Source of the DNA: Methylovulum sp.
Lineage (GTDB): Bacteria > Pseudomonadota > Gammaproteobacteria > Methylococcales > Methylomonadaceae
Assembly: GCA_028713595.1 (NCBI GenBank)
Contig: JAQTNZ010000003.1
Span: 1 to 20,827 of the forward strand
DNA: 20,827 bases
Reading direction: 5' to 3'
The notes beneath the pieces were generated by a model. It was not told the origin of the DNA. It saw nothing but the letters and a program-made list of their open reading frames with translations, and did no database searches. Position numbers and translations under genes: made by a program. This document shows positions 1 to 8,019 of this stretch, piece after piece (the stretch's first letter is position 1; each line of letters begins with the position of its first letter).

Positions 1-1
1 G

Positions 2-121
2 GCCAAGTTGCCGCTGTACCTGAGCTTTTTTGAGTTTGTCCATAACGTCAGAAAACGCGGTAAAGGCTTGCTGTCTTCATTACTGGCTGTTTTGGTTAAA
101 AAGACCTTGAAACCCATATAG
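2..121 (+). CDS. C-terminal end of an unidentified protein (partial)
   Basis: Frame 2 is open from the left edge to a TAG at 119-121, giving 39 residues; the other two plus-strand frames close within the first 35 bases. The fragment is basic and aliphatic, with a helix-like tail (LLSSLLAVLVKK). I do not recognise the family. It does not look like the C-terminal domain of TonB, which would be the obvious neighbour of exbB. The stop lies 8 nt before the exbB ATG, so if real the gene is probably co-transcribed with exbBD. It may be chance open sequence, because only 120 bases are visible. Confidence 0.35.
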   Translation, partial: AKLPLYLSFFEFVHNVRKRGKGLLSSLLAVLVKKTLKPI

Positions 122-129
122 AGCCATAT

Positions 130-819
130 ATGGATTTACCACATTTTTTGGCACAGAGCGATAGCGTTGGGCAAACCTTGTTTGGGCTATTGCTGGGCAT
201 GTCGATGGCAAGCTGGTTTTTCATCCTGGTCAAAGCTTGGCAAGGTCGCGTGGGCCGTCGCCGTAGCCAACGGTTTTTGGTGCAATTTTGGGAGGCGGCC
301 TCTTTGGATGATGTCGCCCAGTCGTTAAATCGGCATCCTGCCACCGAACCCTTTGCCCATTTAACCCGCCATGCCATCAGTTCCTCCCGGCATCATGCTG
401 TTCACGGTGCGCATCGTCTGCATGAAGCCGGTTCGGCTACGGAGTTTTTGACCCGCGCCATGCGGCGCGTCATTGACGAAGAAACCGCCAAGCTTGAATG
501 GGGGCTAACCGCGTTGGCTTCCATCGCCAGCACTGCGCCGTTTGTCGGTTTGTTTGGCACGGTGTGGGGTGTTTACCACGCGCTGATCGGCATCGGTAAA
601 GGTGGGCAAGGGACGCTAGACCAAATCGCCGGGCCTGTAGGCGAAGCATTGGTCATGACCGGATTGGGTTTGGCGGTCGCCATCCCCGCTGTATTGGCTT
701 ATAACGATTGCTCACGCTCGAACCGCTTGACGTTGGCAAAGCTTGATGCCTTTGCCCATGATTTGTTTGCATTTTTGACCACAGGCGCTGCCGTGCCGCC
801 GCAAACCGGAGACCAGTGA
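130..819 (+). CDS. exbB: ExbB: proton-channel subunit of the TonB energy-transducing complex
   Basis: This 229-residue protein belongs to the MotA/TolQ/ExbB family. With ExbD it forms the inner-membrane proton channel that drives TonB-dependent import. Three membrane segments are visible: about 15-35, 127-150 and 172-192, with a long cytoplasmic loop between the first two. The second contains TAPFVGLFGTVWG and the third follows GEALVMTGLGLAVAIP; Thr144, Glu172 and Thr177 sit where ExbB and TolQ have pore-lining residues. The stop overlaps the exbD start (TGATG), so the two are translationally coupled. The TonB-dependent receptor and PiuC downstream argue for ExbB rather than TolQ or MotA, since no tolR, pal or motB lies nearby. 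The ribosome binding site is weak, which would fit coupling to the open frame ending at 121. Confidence 0.93.
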   Translation: MDLPHFLAQSDSVGQTLFGLLLGMSMASWFFILVKAWQGRVGRRRSQRFLVQFWEAASLDDVAQSLNRHPATEPFAHLTRHAISSSRHHAVHGAHRLHEAGSATEFLTRAMRRVIDEETAKLEWGLTALASIASTAPFVGLFGTVWGVYHALIGIGKGGQGTLDQIAGPVGEALVMTGLGLAVAIPAVLAYNDCSRSNRLTLAKLDAFAHDLFAFLTTGAAVPPQTGDQ

Positions 820-1244
820 TGGCGTTCGGAGGTTTTGACCAAAACAAAAACCCGCATCCCGTTGCGGAAATTAATATGGTGCCGCTGATCGACGTGATGT
901 TGGTGCTGTTAATTATTTTTATGATCGCCGCACCCTTGATGACACATACCGTGAAAATCGACTTGCCAAAAACAGGTGGCGCACCGCAACCCGAACAGCC
1001 GGAGGCGGTCAGCTTGTCAATCAATGCCGACCAACAGTTGTTCTGGAACGACAAGCACTTGTCACGCATCGAGTTCCGGCAACATCTACAGGAAATTGTC
1101 ACGCAAACACCGCAACCGGAAGTACATATCCGTGCCGACCAAGCCGTGCCGTACCGGCTGATAGCCGAAACCTTGTCAGATGCCGCCCAAGCGGGCGTAA
1201 CCCGGATTGGCTTTGTCGCCGTGTCTGAATCAGGCAAGCAATAA
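819..1244 (+). CDS. exbD: ExbD: TonB-complex accessory subunit
   Basis: This is an ExbD/TolR-family protein of 141 residues: a short cytoplasmic N-terminus, one membrane helix (about 22-42) and a periplasmic domain. The signature EINMVPLIDVMLVLLIIFM is present. Asp25 inside the helix is the proton-carrying residue of the family and falls at the same number as in E. coli ExbD. A GTG at 816 is in frame, but GGAG at 808-811 is 7 nt from the ATG at 819 and only 4 nt from the GTG, so I chose the ATG. The start overlaps the exbB stop by one base. No tonB follows in this window, so TonB must be encoded elsewhere or upstream of the left edge. Confidence 0.93.
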   Translation: MAFGGFDQNKNPHPVAEINMVPLIDVMLVLLIIFMIAAPLMTHTVKIDLPKTGGAPQPEQPEAVSLSINADQQLFWNDKHLSRIEFRQHLQEIVTQTPQPEVHIRADQAVPYRLIAETLSDAAQAGVTRIGFVAVSESGKQ

Positions 1245-1341
1245 TAGTTTTGATTTTATTGAAAATTTTATTTTAACCCAGCCACCCAGCATTTCCCCAG
1301 CTAGGCAGCCATTTTGAACACCATAAACCTGAGGGGAAAAC

Positions 1342-3552
1342 ATGAATAAGGCTATAAATCAAAAAGCCAAATGGCGGTTAGGCACGCTCGTGCCGTTGGG
1401 GGCAATGTTGAGCGGCTGGGTCATGGCGGGCGAGCCTGCCGTCACTTATCCGGGCGAGACGGACACTCGCCATTATCAGCCGCACCGCCACCCTGCGGAA
1501 GACGGTGAAACCGTACTGGAAGATGTCAAAGTCAAAGCCGCACAAGCGCCGAAACCCAACCGCTTCAAGGCTGAAACTTCCACCACAGGTGGTAAGGCCG
1601 AGATGGCGCTCCGGGACATCCCGCAATCGGTCAGTGTCGTCACAAAAGAGCTGATAAAATCTCAAAATGCGTTCAATTTGCGGGATGCACTAAGAAACGT
1701 CAGTGGCCTAACCATAGCTGCTGGTGAAGGTGGCCGCACAGGCGATTCCATCACTTTACGCGGATTTGCAGCCAATACTGACAATTATTTGGATGGTGTG
1801 AAAGAAAACGGGCAGTACAACCGTGACACTTTTTTTATCGAGAAAGCCGAAGTGCTGAAAGGCGCGTCATCCATTCTATTTGGGCGCGGCGCGACGGGTG
1901 GGGTGATTAACCAAGTCGCCAAAAAACCGACGGGCAAAACAGGGGTGACGGGCGCTTTCACTTATGGGTCTTATGATTTTAAACGCACGACCCTTGATGC
2001 CGAATCAGCTTATCAAAACCTGTCAGCGCGGCTGAATTTCCTGTTCCAAGATAACGGATCGTTCCGCGATTACAACGACACCCAGCGGCTAGGCTTAGCG
2101 CCGTCGTTCCGCGTGAAAGTCGCTGACGGCACCAGCATGGATTTAAGTTTGCTGCATCAGGAAGAACAGGGGGTGTTCGATTACGGTGTGCCGATGTATC
2201 GCGGCAAACCCGCCGCTGTGCCGATCAACACTTATTACGGTTTCACCGACAATCGCTTGCTGGATACCGACACCAATGTCGCTACAGCTGCGCTTAACCA
2301 CCGATTTAACAGTGATTTTTCAGTGAAAAACACCGTGCGGGTCGGAGCGTACCAACGCGATTACCTGACCCATTTGTTCGGTGCGGTCACGGACACAGGC
2401 GCAACGTCCACAGTGGCACGCACCCAAGCTTTGCGCCGCAATGAGCAGGACAATGTCTATAATCAGACTGATTTTGCCTATAAAAAACCGTTATTGGGTT
2501 TCAACAACATGCTGATGTTCGGTAGCGAATTCGGTTGGGAAAATTACGATTTCAAATCTAAAAGTTCAACCGGAGTCAGTAGCATTTCGATATTTAATCC
2601 GGTGCTGACCGCCAGTAGCACGGGTTTGGCGAGCGATTTTAGCGGCACATTGGCAACTGACCGTTACACCAAGGCGCAAACTTACGCGGGTTATGTGCTG
2701 GATCAGTTTGAAATTACGCCGGAATGGAAGTTATTGGCGGGTACGCGTTATGACCAGTTTGATGCTCAACAACTCGACCGCGTCAGCACCAATAATTTCA
2801 GCCGCAGCGATAGCCAATGGAGTCCGCGCAGTGGCTTGGTTTGGCAACCGGACAAGGCGCAGTCGTATTACTTCAGCTATGGCACTTCGTTTAACCCCTC
2901 GGCGGAAAGTTTGTCGATCACCGCAGCCAACGCCAATTTGCCGCCGGAGCATAACCAAAATTTTGAAATCGGCGCGAAATACGATGTGTTTGGCGGGCGT
3001 TTGGGCGTGACCGCCGCTTTGTTCCGTCTGGAAAAAACCAATGCCCGCACCACTAACCCCAACGATTCCGCGCTGAGTATCTTGGCGGGTGAGCAACGCA
3101 CCGATGGTTTTGAATTCGGCTTGGCGGGTGAGGTGTTGCCGCGTTGGGATATGTCGATGACTTATGCGTATTTGGATGCCAAAATCACCAAATCGACCAC
3201 TACGGCAGTGGGTACGGTCAGTGGCCTGAGCAAATCGTTCGAAGGCATGAGCGCAACCAACGTGCCGGCACACAGCGGCGTATTTTGGAACAGTTACCAT
3301 ATTACGCCGCAGTGGGAAGTCGGGGGAGGCGTGTTCTACGCTTCCGACCGCTATGCCGATAGCGTTAACGAAGTGACCTTACCCGCGTATGCGCGTTTGG
3401 ATGCCGTCGTTGCGTATCACCAGAAACGTTACGATGTGCAGATGAATGTTTTTAACTTGGCTGATACGGTTTATTACGAATCAGGGCAGACAAGCTCGGC
3501 CTTACCTGGCGTACCGTTGTCGGCGCAGGTGACGGTTAATGTGAAATATTAA
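1342..3552 (+). CDS. fiu: TonB-dependent siderophore receptor, catecholate (Fiu/PiuA) type
   Basis: This 736-residue outer-membrane receptor begins with a signal peptide (about 1-29, ending VMA before GEP). A likely TonB box lies at about 56-64 (ETVLEDVKV). The plug domain (about 85-195) shows DIPQSVSVV, an LRGF motif and EVLKGASSILFGRGATGGV. The remainder is a 22-strand-type barrel ending in an aromatic residue (VKY), as outer-membrane barrels usually do. AGGGG precedes the ATG. The gene sits between exbBD and a PepSY-piuC pair; in E. coli and Pseudomonas the receptors Fiu and PiuA lie beside the PiuC/YbiX hydroxylase and take up monomeric catechols. The symbol rests on that context and the plug type, not on a ligand-specific motif. 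A His-containing stretch (HYQPHRH, about 44-50) precedes the TonB box and is unusual. Confidence 0.88.
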   Translation: MNKAINQKAKWRLGTLVPLGAMLSGWVMAGEPAVTYPGETDTRHYQPHRHPAEDGETVLEDVKVKAAQAPKPNRFKAETSTTGGKAEMALRDIPQSVSVVTKELIKSQNAFNLRDALRNVSGLTIAAGEGGRTGDSITLRGFAANTDNYLDGVKENGQYNRDTFFIEKAEVLKGASSILFGRGATGGVINQVAKKPTGKTGVTGAFTYGSYDFKRTTLDAESAYQNLSARLNFLFQDNGSFRDYNDTQRLGLAPSFRVKVADGTSMDLSLLHQEEQGVFDYGVPMYRGKPAAVPINTYYGFTDNRLLDTDTNVATAALNHRFNSDFSVKNTVRVGAYQRDYLTHLFGAVTDTGATSTVARTQALRRNEQDNVYNQTDFAYKKPLLGFNNMLMFGSEFGWENYDFKSKSSTGVSSISIFNPVLTASSTGLASDFSGTLATDRYTKAQTYAGYVLDQFEITPEWKLLAGTRYDQFDAQQLDRVSTNNFSRSDSQWSPRSGLVWQPDKAQSYYFSYGTSFNPSAESLSITAANANLPPEHNQNFEIGAKYDVFGGRLGVTAALFRLEKTNARTTNPNDSALSILAGEQRTDGFEFGLAGEVLPRWDMSMTYAYLDAKITKSTTTAVGTVSGLSKSFEGMSATNVPAHSGVFWNSYHITPQWEVGGGVFYASDRYADSVNEVTLPAYARLDAVVAYHQKRYDVQMNVFNLADTVYYESGQTSSALPGVPLSAQVTVNVKY

Positions 3553-3592
3553 TGTCGGTTAGCGGGCGTAACCTAATATTTTTGCGCCGATT

Positions 3593-3630
3593 GCGGCGGA
3601 TTACGCGACCATTGGCCCGCCGCCCTTTTG
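3593..3630 (+). terminator. Possible terminator after the TonB-dependent receptor
   Basis: GCGGCGG (3593-3599) can pair with CCGCCGC (3617-3623) around a 17-nt loop, followed by CCTTTTG. The loop is long and the T run short, so termination would be weak. It overlaps the earliest possible TTG start of the next gene, which supports a later start for that gene. Confidence 0.35.
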
Positions 3631-3702
3631 TTCATGCCTTTTGGCTGTGATACATCCTATGCCATTCAAACAGTCACCCAAAAACATCATTTAACTCGCC
3701 CA

Positions 3703-4401
3703 ATGAACACCAGCCAACCGACAACAACCGATTCCCCTAAAAAAACGCAAGGCGGCTATCTTTTCCTGCCCAAACCTTTCGCCCGTGGTGCATTTTTAAA
3801 ATGGCTACGCCGCACCCATGCCTGGCTGGGCTTATGGGGCGCGATGCTAGGATTATTGTTTGGTGTGTCAGGCATTTTACCGAACCATCGCGACATCCTA
3901 AAAATCCCCGCCGTCAAAATCAGCCAACACGAACTGCAATTGCCATTGCCCGAACCGCATCCCAGTGATCCTAAAGCCTTGGCGGCTTGGTTGGGTCAGG
4001 CTTTAAACATTGACATCAAACACGCCAAAATTCGCCTGGAACCCGCCAAACAGGTCATCTGGAACAATACCGATTTCCAGCAACCGCCGCTGTGGCAAAT
4101 TACCGTACGTAATCCCAAACGCATGTTGCAAGCCGACTATTGGCAAGGCAACGCCTTTGTCAGCGTCAAACAAGGCGAAGGCAATATTTTCGCCTTGTTG
4201 ACCAATCTACACAAAGGCTCAGGCATGGGCATAGGCTGGATATTGTTGGCTGACACCCTGGCCGGCAGTTTAATTGTGCTGAGTGTGACCGGAACTTTGC
4301 TGTGGACAGGCTTGCACGGCAAACGCATTGTGGCAGTCGGTTTAATGCTGGCTTGTTTGGGTTTGGGTGGGTTTTTCACCTGGCAAGCGATAGGTGAATA
4401 A
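3703..4401 (+). CDS. PepSY-associated transmembrane protein of the iron-uptake locus
   Basis: This is a membrane protein of 232 residues. A cytoplasmic lead of about 35 residues is followed by [19 protein letters not shown], a TM helix typical of PepSY-associated proteins, then a periplasmic PepSY-like region. Two closely spaced C-terminal helices follow; the first begins [20 protein letters not shown] after the characteristic LHKGSGMG. Such proteins often accompany siderophore receptors, and some relatives reduce ferric siderophores, but no haem-ligand pattern is obvious here, so the role is uncertain. The frame extends back to a TTG at 3628 and an ATG at 3634, but those lie in the terminator-like sequence, so I prefer the ATG at 3703. 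The stop is 2 nt from the piuC start, implying a shared transcript. Confidence 0.8.
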   Translation: MNTSQPTTTDSPKKTQGGYLFLPKPFARGAFLKWLRRTHAWLGLWGAMLGLLFGVSGILPNHRDILKIPAVKISQHELQLPLPEPHPSDPKALAAWLGQALNIDIKHAKIRLEPAKQVIWNNTDFQQPPLWQITVRNPKRMLQADYWQGNAFVSVKQGEGNIFALLTNLHKGSGMGIGWILLADTLAGSLIVLSVTGTLLWTGLHGKRIVAVGLMLACLGLGGFFTWQAIGE

Positions 4402-4403
4402 CT

Positions 4404-5087
4404 ATGCTGATCCACATACCTGAACTGCTCAACCCGCAAACTTTGCGGCAATGCCGTGACTTGCTCACGGATGCCGCTTGGGTGGACGGGCGTGTCACCG
4501 CCGGAACGCAATCGGCGCAAGTTAAAAATAATTGGCAATTGCCCGAGCAAAGCCCCGAATGTCAGGCCTTGCGCCCGATTATCGCCGATGCCTTAAATCA
4601 AGACGCATTATTTTTATCCGCCGCCTTGCCGAAACGGATTTCCCCGCCTTTATTCAACCGCTACCAAGGTGCGCACAACGCCTTCGGCAACCATATCGAC
4701 AACGCCATCCGCGCTTGCCCCGTCACTGGGCAACGCATCCGCACCGACTTGTCGGCAACGGTGTTTTTAAGCGACCCGGACAGTTACCAAGGCGGAGAGC
4801 TGATGATTGAAGACACTTACGGACAACACGCGGTGAAATTAGCGGCGGGCGATATGGTTCTGTACCCTGGTTCCAGCCTACATCGTGTCGAACCGGTTAT
4901 CAGTGGTGTGCGGCTTGCGGCGTTTTTCTGGATAGAAAGCATGGTGCGCGAGACTGAACGCCGCCGCTTATTGTTTGAGATGGACATGGTGATCTTGGAA
5001 CTGCGCAACACCCAAGGCGATACGGCCGCCGCCGTCAATTTGACGGGCTGTTACCACAACTTATTACGGATGTGGGCGGATGTATGA
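4404..5087 (+). CDS. piuC: PiuC/YbiX: Fe(II)/2-oxoglutarate-dependent PKHD-type hydroxylase
   Basis: The 227 residues align closely by eye with E. coli YbiX (225 aa), including [15 protein letters not shown] near the start and YHNLLR.W at the end. The iron-binding triad is visible: His97 and Asp99 in NHIDNA, and His160 in SSLHRVEPV; Arg170 is placed to bind 2-oxoglutarate. PiuC proteins are encoded beside catecholate receptors and are iron-regulated, but their substrate is not firmly established; modification of a catechol or a siderophore-related molecule is inference. It is the last gene of the iron locus, 2 nt after the PepSY gene, and faces the convergent sulfur-relay operon. Confidence 0.93.
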   Translation: MLIHIPELLNPQTLRQCRDLLTDAAWVDGRVTAGTQSAQVKNNWQLPEQSPECQALRPIIADALNQDALFLSAALPKRISPPLFNRYQGAHNAFGNHIDNAIRACPVTGQRIRTDLSATVFLSDPDSYQGGELMIEDTYGQHAVKLAAGDMVLYPGSSLHRVEPVISGVRLAAFFWIESMVRETERRRLLFEMDMVILELRNTQGDTAAAVNLTGCYHNLLRMWADV

Positions 5088-5226
5088 GCGTCCAACAATT
5101 CCCGTCATGTTCAAGCCGCCATTCGCGATGGTTGCACGGGGATTAGGGCGGGTGTCCGGGCGCAGCCAAGACCGCAGCAGCGACCAGAAGCCGGACTATG
5201 GTGTTCCTGTGTTTTCGGCCACAGCG

Positions 5227-5559
5227 TCACAAACAAGTCGGTGGTTTAGGCAAACCCGCCAATTTGCAGGTATATTTCAAAGGGCCATCGGGGAACAATT
5301 TTAATAAATAACGGCTAGTGCCTTTATCTTCCCCTAGCGTTTTGGCTATGGCTTTGGCAAACACCCGCGCATTCGGCAGATGCTTATACTGCTGATAATA
5401 ATGGCGCATAAACCAGATCAGTTCCCAATGCGCCTCGGTCAAGCGGAGGCCGTTGGCCTCGGCCAAGGCCAGGGCGACCGCCTCGTTCCAATCGGCCAAA
5501 TTGACCAAAAAACCTTGCTCCGTGGTTGCCAAGGCTGCGCCATCAACTGTCAAGACCAT
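5227..5559 (-). CDS. tusE: DsrC/TusE-family sulfur relay protein with both C-terminal cysteines
   Basis: This 110-residue protein has the DsrC/TusE fold signatures GFLVNLADWNE, HWELIWFMRHYY, KGTSRYLLKLFPDGP and a C-terminal arm ending AGLPKPPTCL. It carries the penultimate Cys109 and also Cys98, exactly 10 residues apart. E. coli TusE has only the penultimate one; true DsrC has both and cycles through a trisulfide between them. The sequence is therefore DsrC-like, while the operon partner is TusB. In the Tus pathway the protein passes sulfur to MnmA for tRNA 2-thiouridine. It starts 10 nt inside tusB, which implies translational coupling. No dsrAB, tusC or tusD is in the window. Confidence 0.9.
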   Translation of the reverse strand: MVLTVDGAALATTEQGFLVNLADWNEAVALALAEANGLRLTEAHWELIWFMRHYYQQYKHLPNARVFAKAIAKTLGEDKGTSRYLLKLFPDGPLKYTCKLAGLPKPPTCL

Positions 5560-5840
5560 GATTGGATCGCCGTGTTTTTAACCGTCAAGGCCACCAGCCC
5601 CGCATAATCAAGCACCACCAAGCCCGCCGCCAACTCCTGTCCGGCAATGCCCCGCACTTGCAGGTCATCGGTTAAGGCGAACAATTGGCAGGTGTCCGCC
5701 AGAGAGGTTAACAACTGCGCCCAGCGGCTGTTTTTTAACAAGCCCAGCACCGCGCTATCCAGAAACACCACGTCATCACCCGCAGCAATGCGCCCTAGCA
5801 CCGCCGTGTCCAACGGCGATTGAAAAATTAGATGTAACAT
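5550..5840 (-). CDS. tusB: TusB/DsrH-family sulfur relay protein
   Basis: The 96 residues match TusB/DsrH in length and pattern: MLHLIFQSP at the start, GDDVVFLDSAV, a central LFALTDDLQVRGI, then VVLDYAGLVALTVKN near the end, all recognisable from E. coli TusB. In the TusBCD hexamer TusB is the structural subunit without a catalytic cysteine, relaying sulfur from TusA to TusE. The usual partners TusC and TusD are not adjacent; the upstream neighbour is an SMR exporter whose stop overlaps this start by one base. That separation from tusCD is odd, and the partners may lie elsewhere in the genome. Confidence 0.88.
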   Translation of the reverse strand: MLHLIFQSPLDTAVLGRIAAGDDVVFLDSAVLGLLKNSRWAQLLTSLADTCQLFALTDDLQVRGIAGQELAAGLVVLDYAGLVALTVKNTAIQSWS

Positions 5841-6160
5841 TAAGCCGTGTCCGTTATTTTCAGGCCAACAATACCGACAATCACCAACAGCAGTGACAGC
5901 AAGCGCGGCCAGTCTGCGGATTCTTTAAACAAAACAATCCCCAAAACCGCCACCCCCACCGCACCGATGCCAGTCCACACGGCGTAAGCCGTACCAACGG
6001 GCAAGGTCCTGATCGCCAGCGTCAGCAGATAAAAACTTATCGCCCCTGAGGCGGCGGTCAACAAGCTCGGCCATAGCCGGGTAAAGCCTTCGTTATATTT
6101 AAGGCTTATTGCAAAAACAATTTCCACCCCACCCGCCAAAAATACCAACAGCCACGCCAC
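5840..6160 (-). CDS. sugE: Small multidrug resistance protein, Gdx/SugE (guanidinium exporter) type
   Basis: This is a four-helix SMR protein of 106 residues. Glu13 in the first helix (GGVEIVFA) is the essential proton and substrate-binding residue. LKYNEGFTRLWPS after helix 1 and LPVGTAYAVWTGIGAVG in helix 3 are the SugE/Gdx version rather than the EmrE version. Gdx proteins exchange guanidinium for protons as an antiparallel dimer. I looked for a guanidine riboswitch in the 77 bp upstream and found none. The stop overlaps the tusB start, so it heads a three-gene unit with sulfur relay genes; no functional link is known to me. Confidence 0.9.
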   Translation of the reverse strand: MAWLLVFLAGGVEIVFAISLKYNEGFTRLWPSLLTAASGAISFYLLTLAIRTLPVGTAYAVWTGIGAVGVAVLGIVLFKESADWPRLLSLLLVIVGIVGLKITDTA

Positions 6161-6237
6161 AGCAACCCCTGCTTATCAATAAAGTAACCGCCATTTTACA
6201 ACAACCGGCACAATAAGGGGGCAATAAGTAAAATCCA

Positions 6238-6675
6238 TTAACAGCGTAAGGGCGTGACTTGCCCGGTCGTCAGATAGTATTGGTAATCCGCCAGCACCAG
6301 CGCGTGGTCGAAAGCCAATTCGCTGGTCAGGTCATCGAAGGTAAAAATCCCGCAATTTTTGGCATCGTCAGCCGCTTTCGGCAAGCCATTGGCTTCGCCA
6401 ATATAGACGGCGGTCACGGTATGGTTGCGGGAATCGCGTTGGGGGTCGGAATACAAGCCCAGCAAGATTTTCAGGGTCACATCCAGCCCCACTTCTTCTT
6501 GGGCTTCACGGATGGCTGCTTGCTCGACGGTTTCGCCCACATCGACAAAACCACCCGGTAGCGCCCAACCATAAGGCGGATTGGCACGCTCGATCAAGAC
6601 AAAAGGACGGTGGGGCAGGTCAATCAGCTCGATGATAATATCGGCGGCCAAAAGTGGCGTGGTGGGCTTGTGCAT
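6238..6675 (-). CDS. Nudix hydrolase
   Basis: The 145-residue protein contains a complete Nudix box at 42-64: Gly42, Glu48, then REAQEEVGL with Arg56, Glu57, Glu60, Glu61 and Gly63 in the canonical spacing. The preceding [17 protein letters not shown] resembles ADP-ribose pyrophosphatase-type members, but substrate cannot be read from the box. There is no helix-turn-helix extension, so it is not an NrtR-type regulator. AGGA lies 8 nt before the ATG. Two 12-bp palindromes sit 28-70 nt upstream of the start codon and may control it. The gene appears to be its own transcription unit between the beta-RFAP operon and the SMR gene. Confidence 0.9.
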   Translation of the reverse strand: MHKPTTPLLAADIIIELIDLPHRPFVLIERANPPYGWALPGGFVDVGETVEQAAIREAQEEVGLDVTLKILLGLYSDPQRDSRNHTVTAVYIGEANGLPKAADDAKNCGIFTFDDLTSELAFDHALVLADYQYYLTTGQVTPLRC

Positions 6676-6702
6676 AGGTGTTCCTGAATGGTACGGTCAA
6701 AC

Positions 6703-6744
6703 CGGTAATTTTACCCCGTAGGCGGGACAAAGGTAAAATTACCG
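6703..6744. promoter_or_regulatory. Pair of inverted GGTAA(TT/AA)TTACC palindromes upstream of the Nudix gene
   Basis: CGGTAATTTTACC (6703-6715) and GGTAAAATTACCG (6732-6744) are exact reverse complements, 13 bp each, separated by 16 nt. Each copy is also a palindrome with 5-bp arms (GGTAA/TTACC) around a 2-bp centre, and the centres are 28 bp apart. This could be two operator sites for a dimeric regulator, or a long hairpin in the Nudix 5' leader. It lies upstream of the Nudix start and downstream of the beta-RFAP operon terminator, so operator or leader is more likely than terminator. There is no T run on either side. Confidence 0.55.
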
Positions 6745-6777
6745 CAGGCTATGCAGACATCAAACAAAATGGCGGGC

Positions 6778-6814
6778 AATAAAAAAGGCGTTCTATCCGA
6801 GAAAATAGAACGCC
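6778..6814 (-). terminator. Rho-independent terminator of the beta-RFAP synthase operon
   Basis: A perfect 10-bp stem (6787-6796 with 6805-6814) closes an 8-nt loop and, read on the minus strand, is followed at once by TTTTTTATT. It lies about 210 nt after the beta-RFAP synthase stop, so it should end transcription of the 9181-to-7023 gene set and insulate the Nudix gene. Confidence 0.85.
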
Positions 6815-7022
6815 AGGATGGCACCAAACACAGGCGAACGTGACGGTATCTTGACTTACTTTACTACCTGCATTAATAGTGCCACACATTTAATTTTGCT
6901 ATATTTCAATGGGTTAATTGTTTTTTTAGGATAAACGCCGTGTCACTGCTTGTCGTTAATGCACCAAAATAAATCAAAAATAGGCCATAGTGGAGCAAAA
7001 CCGACTAAAGCGGCCAAAGCCC
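6815..7022. other. Noncoding stretch with no recognisable feature
   Basis: This is the rest of the 347-bp gap between the Nudix gene and beta-RFAP synthase. It is AT-rich with short T and A runs. I see no ORF of note, no tRNA and no strong hairpin here. Read on the minus strand it would be the long 3' untranslated region of beta-RFAP synthase up to the terminator. Confidence 0.5.
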
Positions 7023-7985
7023 TTAAAAAACCGCCACCTCACCGCCGCTATTTTTGGCGCTGACGGTGACTAAGGTCAAGTTATGAAATTGTGCAAACCG
7101 TTCGCAAGCCTGTTGGCTTATGGTTTTGGTACGCTCCACGCCTTGTAAGGCGCAAAAGCCAGTAGGGCCCCAGGAAGTCTGCCCTATCGCCACCGCCCCC
7201 TGTGCCGCCAGCCACGCCATCACTTGCGCCACTTCGGGGCTGGTGAACACGCCGCCTTGCGCAGAGGCAAAATGCTCGCCTACTGAGCGTTGTAACTCGG
7301 TAATCACAGCGCCAAATTTTTCCAAATCCTGTTCGGCAACCGCAGGCAAGCCCTGCATCAGCAACAAATAACATAACCGTGCCGCTTCCAAGGCCGAAAA
7401 CGGCGGCAATTGGCTAAACGCCTGCACTTCCTGCAAGCCATGCAGGCCCTGTCCGCGCTGGTCAAACACCAAGATAAAGCGCCAATCGTCAGGAATAGCC
7501 ATCTGCACCAACACCGGCGGGGTGATGGTTTTTTCACCACGGCCACCGTCCACCACCAAGCCGCCTTGTTCAAAAATGCCGATACCGATACCTGAACGCA
7601 AACCCCGTTCGGTCACGGCGGCAATTTGCCGCACCGTTAGGCCCAAATCATAAATGCCGTTCAGGGCAGAGCCTATCGCCAAAGCCATCTGTGTACCCGA
7701 ACCTAAACCGACATGTTCGGGGATGGCCGTGTCAATGATGATACTGAGCCGGTCAGATACCCCTAAGGCTTGGCATAGCATGGTCAGGCACTGTCCGGCA
7801 CGTTGGGACGATGGCCCGACAATTTGTCTGGCAGCGGCGGGAGTCACCGATAAACGGGTGCTGATTTCGTTCAGGGCAATGCCAATACTGCCAAAATGAC
7901 GGCCTAAGGAACCGCTTAAATCAAAAAAACCCATGTGCAAACGGGCAGGGGCGATGACGGAGACTTTAGAATATTTAGCTTTCAA
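7023..7985 (-). CDS. Beta-ribofuranosylaminobenzene 5'-phosphate (beta-RFAP) synthase
   Basis: This 320-residue GHMP-superfamily protein is homologous to MptG. It joins 4-hydroxybenzoate or 4-aminobenzoate to PRPP in the first committed step of methanopterin synthesis; the cofactor carries formaldehyde in methylotrophs. Signatures are APARLHMGFFDLSGSLGR at about 12-29, the GHMP loop EHVGLGSGTQMALAIG at about 90-105, and QTSWGPTGFCAL near the C-terminus. The start is a TTG at 7985: between it and the stop of the preceding HAD gene there is no in-frame ATG or GTG, and starting at the next ATG (Met18) would cut the conserved N-terminus. No clear ribosome binding site precedes it. It follows the HAD gene by 66 nt and ends about 210 nt before the terminator. 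Confidence 0.9.
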   Translation of the reverse strand: MKAKYSKVSVIAPARLHMGFFDLSGSLGRHFGSIGIALNEISTRLSVTPAAARQIVGPSSQRAGQCLTMLCQALGVSDRLSIIIDTAIPEHVGLGSGTQMALAIGSALNGIYDLGLTVRQIAAVTERGLRSGIGIGIFEQGGLVVDGGRGEKTITPPVLVQMAIPDDWRFILVFDQRGQGLHGLQEVQAFSQLPPFSALEAARLCYLLLMQGLPAVAEQDLEKFGAVITELQRSVGEHFASAQGGVFTSPEVAQVMAWLAAQGAVAIGQTSWGPTGFCALQGVERTKTISQQACERFAQFHNLTLVTVSAKNSGGEVAVF

Positions 7986-8019
7986 ATTGAAGGTACAAAA
8001 AGTAGTGCATGATGGTGAA

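Noticed and set aside
1245..1341. Fur box upstream of the TonB-dependent receptor
   Set aside because: The stretch at about 1248-1276 is AT-rich and contains AAAATTTT, but no reasonable match to the 19-bp Fur consensus.
2731..3300. 189-residue minus-strand frame opposite the receptor barrel
   Set aside because: It is antisense to the conserved TonB-dependent receptor, with no motif or start signal.
5080..5304. 74-residue plus-strand frame after piuC
   Set aside because: It overlaps the convergent DsrC/TusE gene, has no recognisable motif and lacks a good ribosome binding site.
6161..6237. Guanidine riboswitch upstream of the Gdx/SugE gene
   Set aside because: The leader is only about 77 bp, without paired ACGR loops or an ykkC-like fold that I can see.
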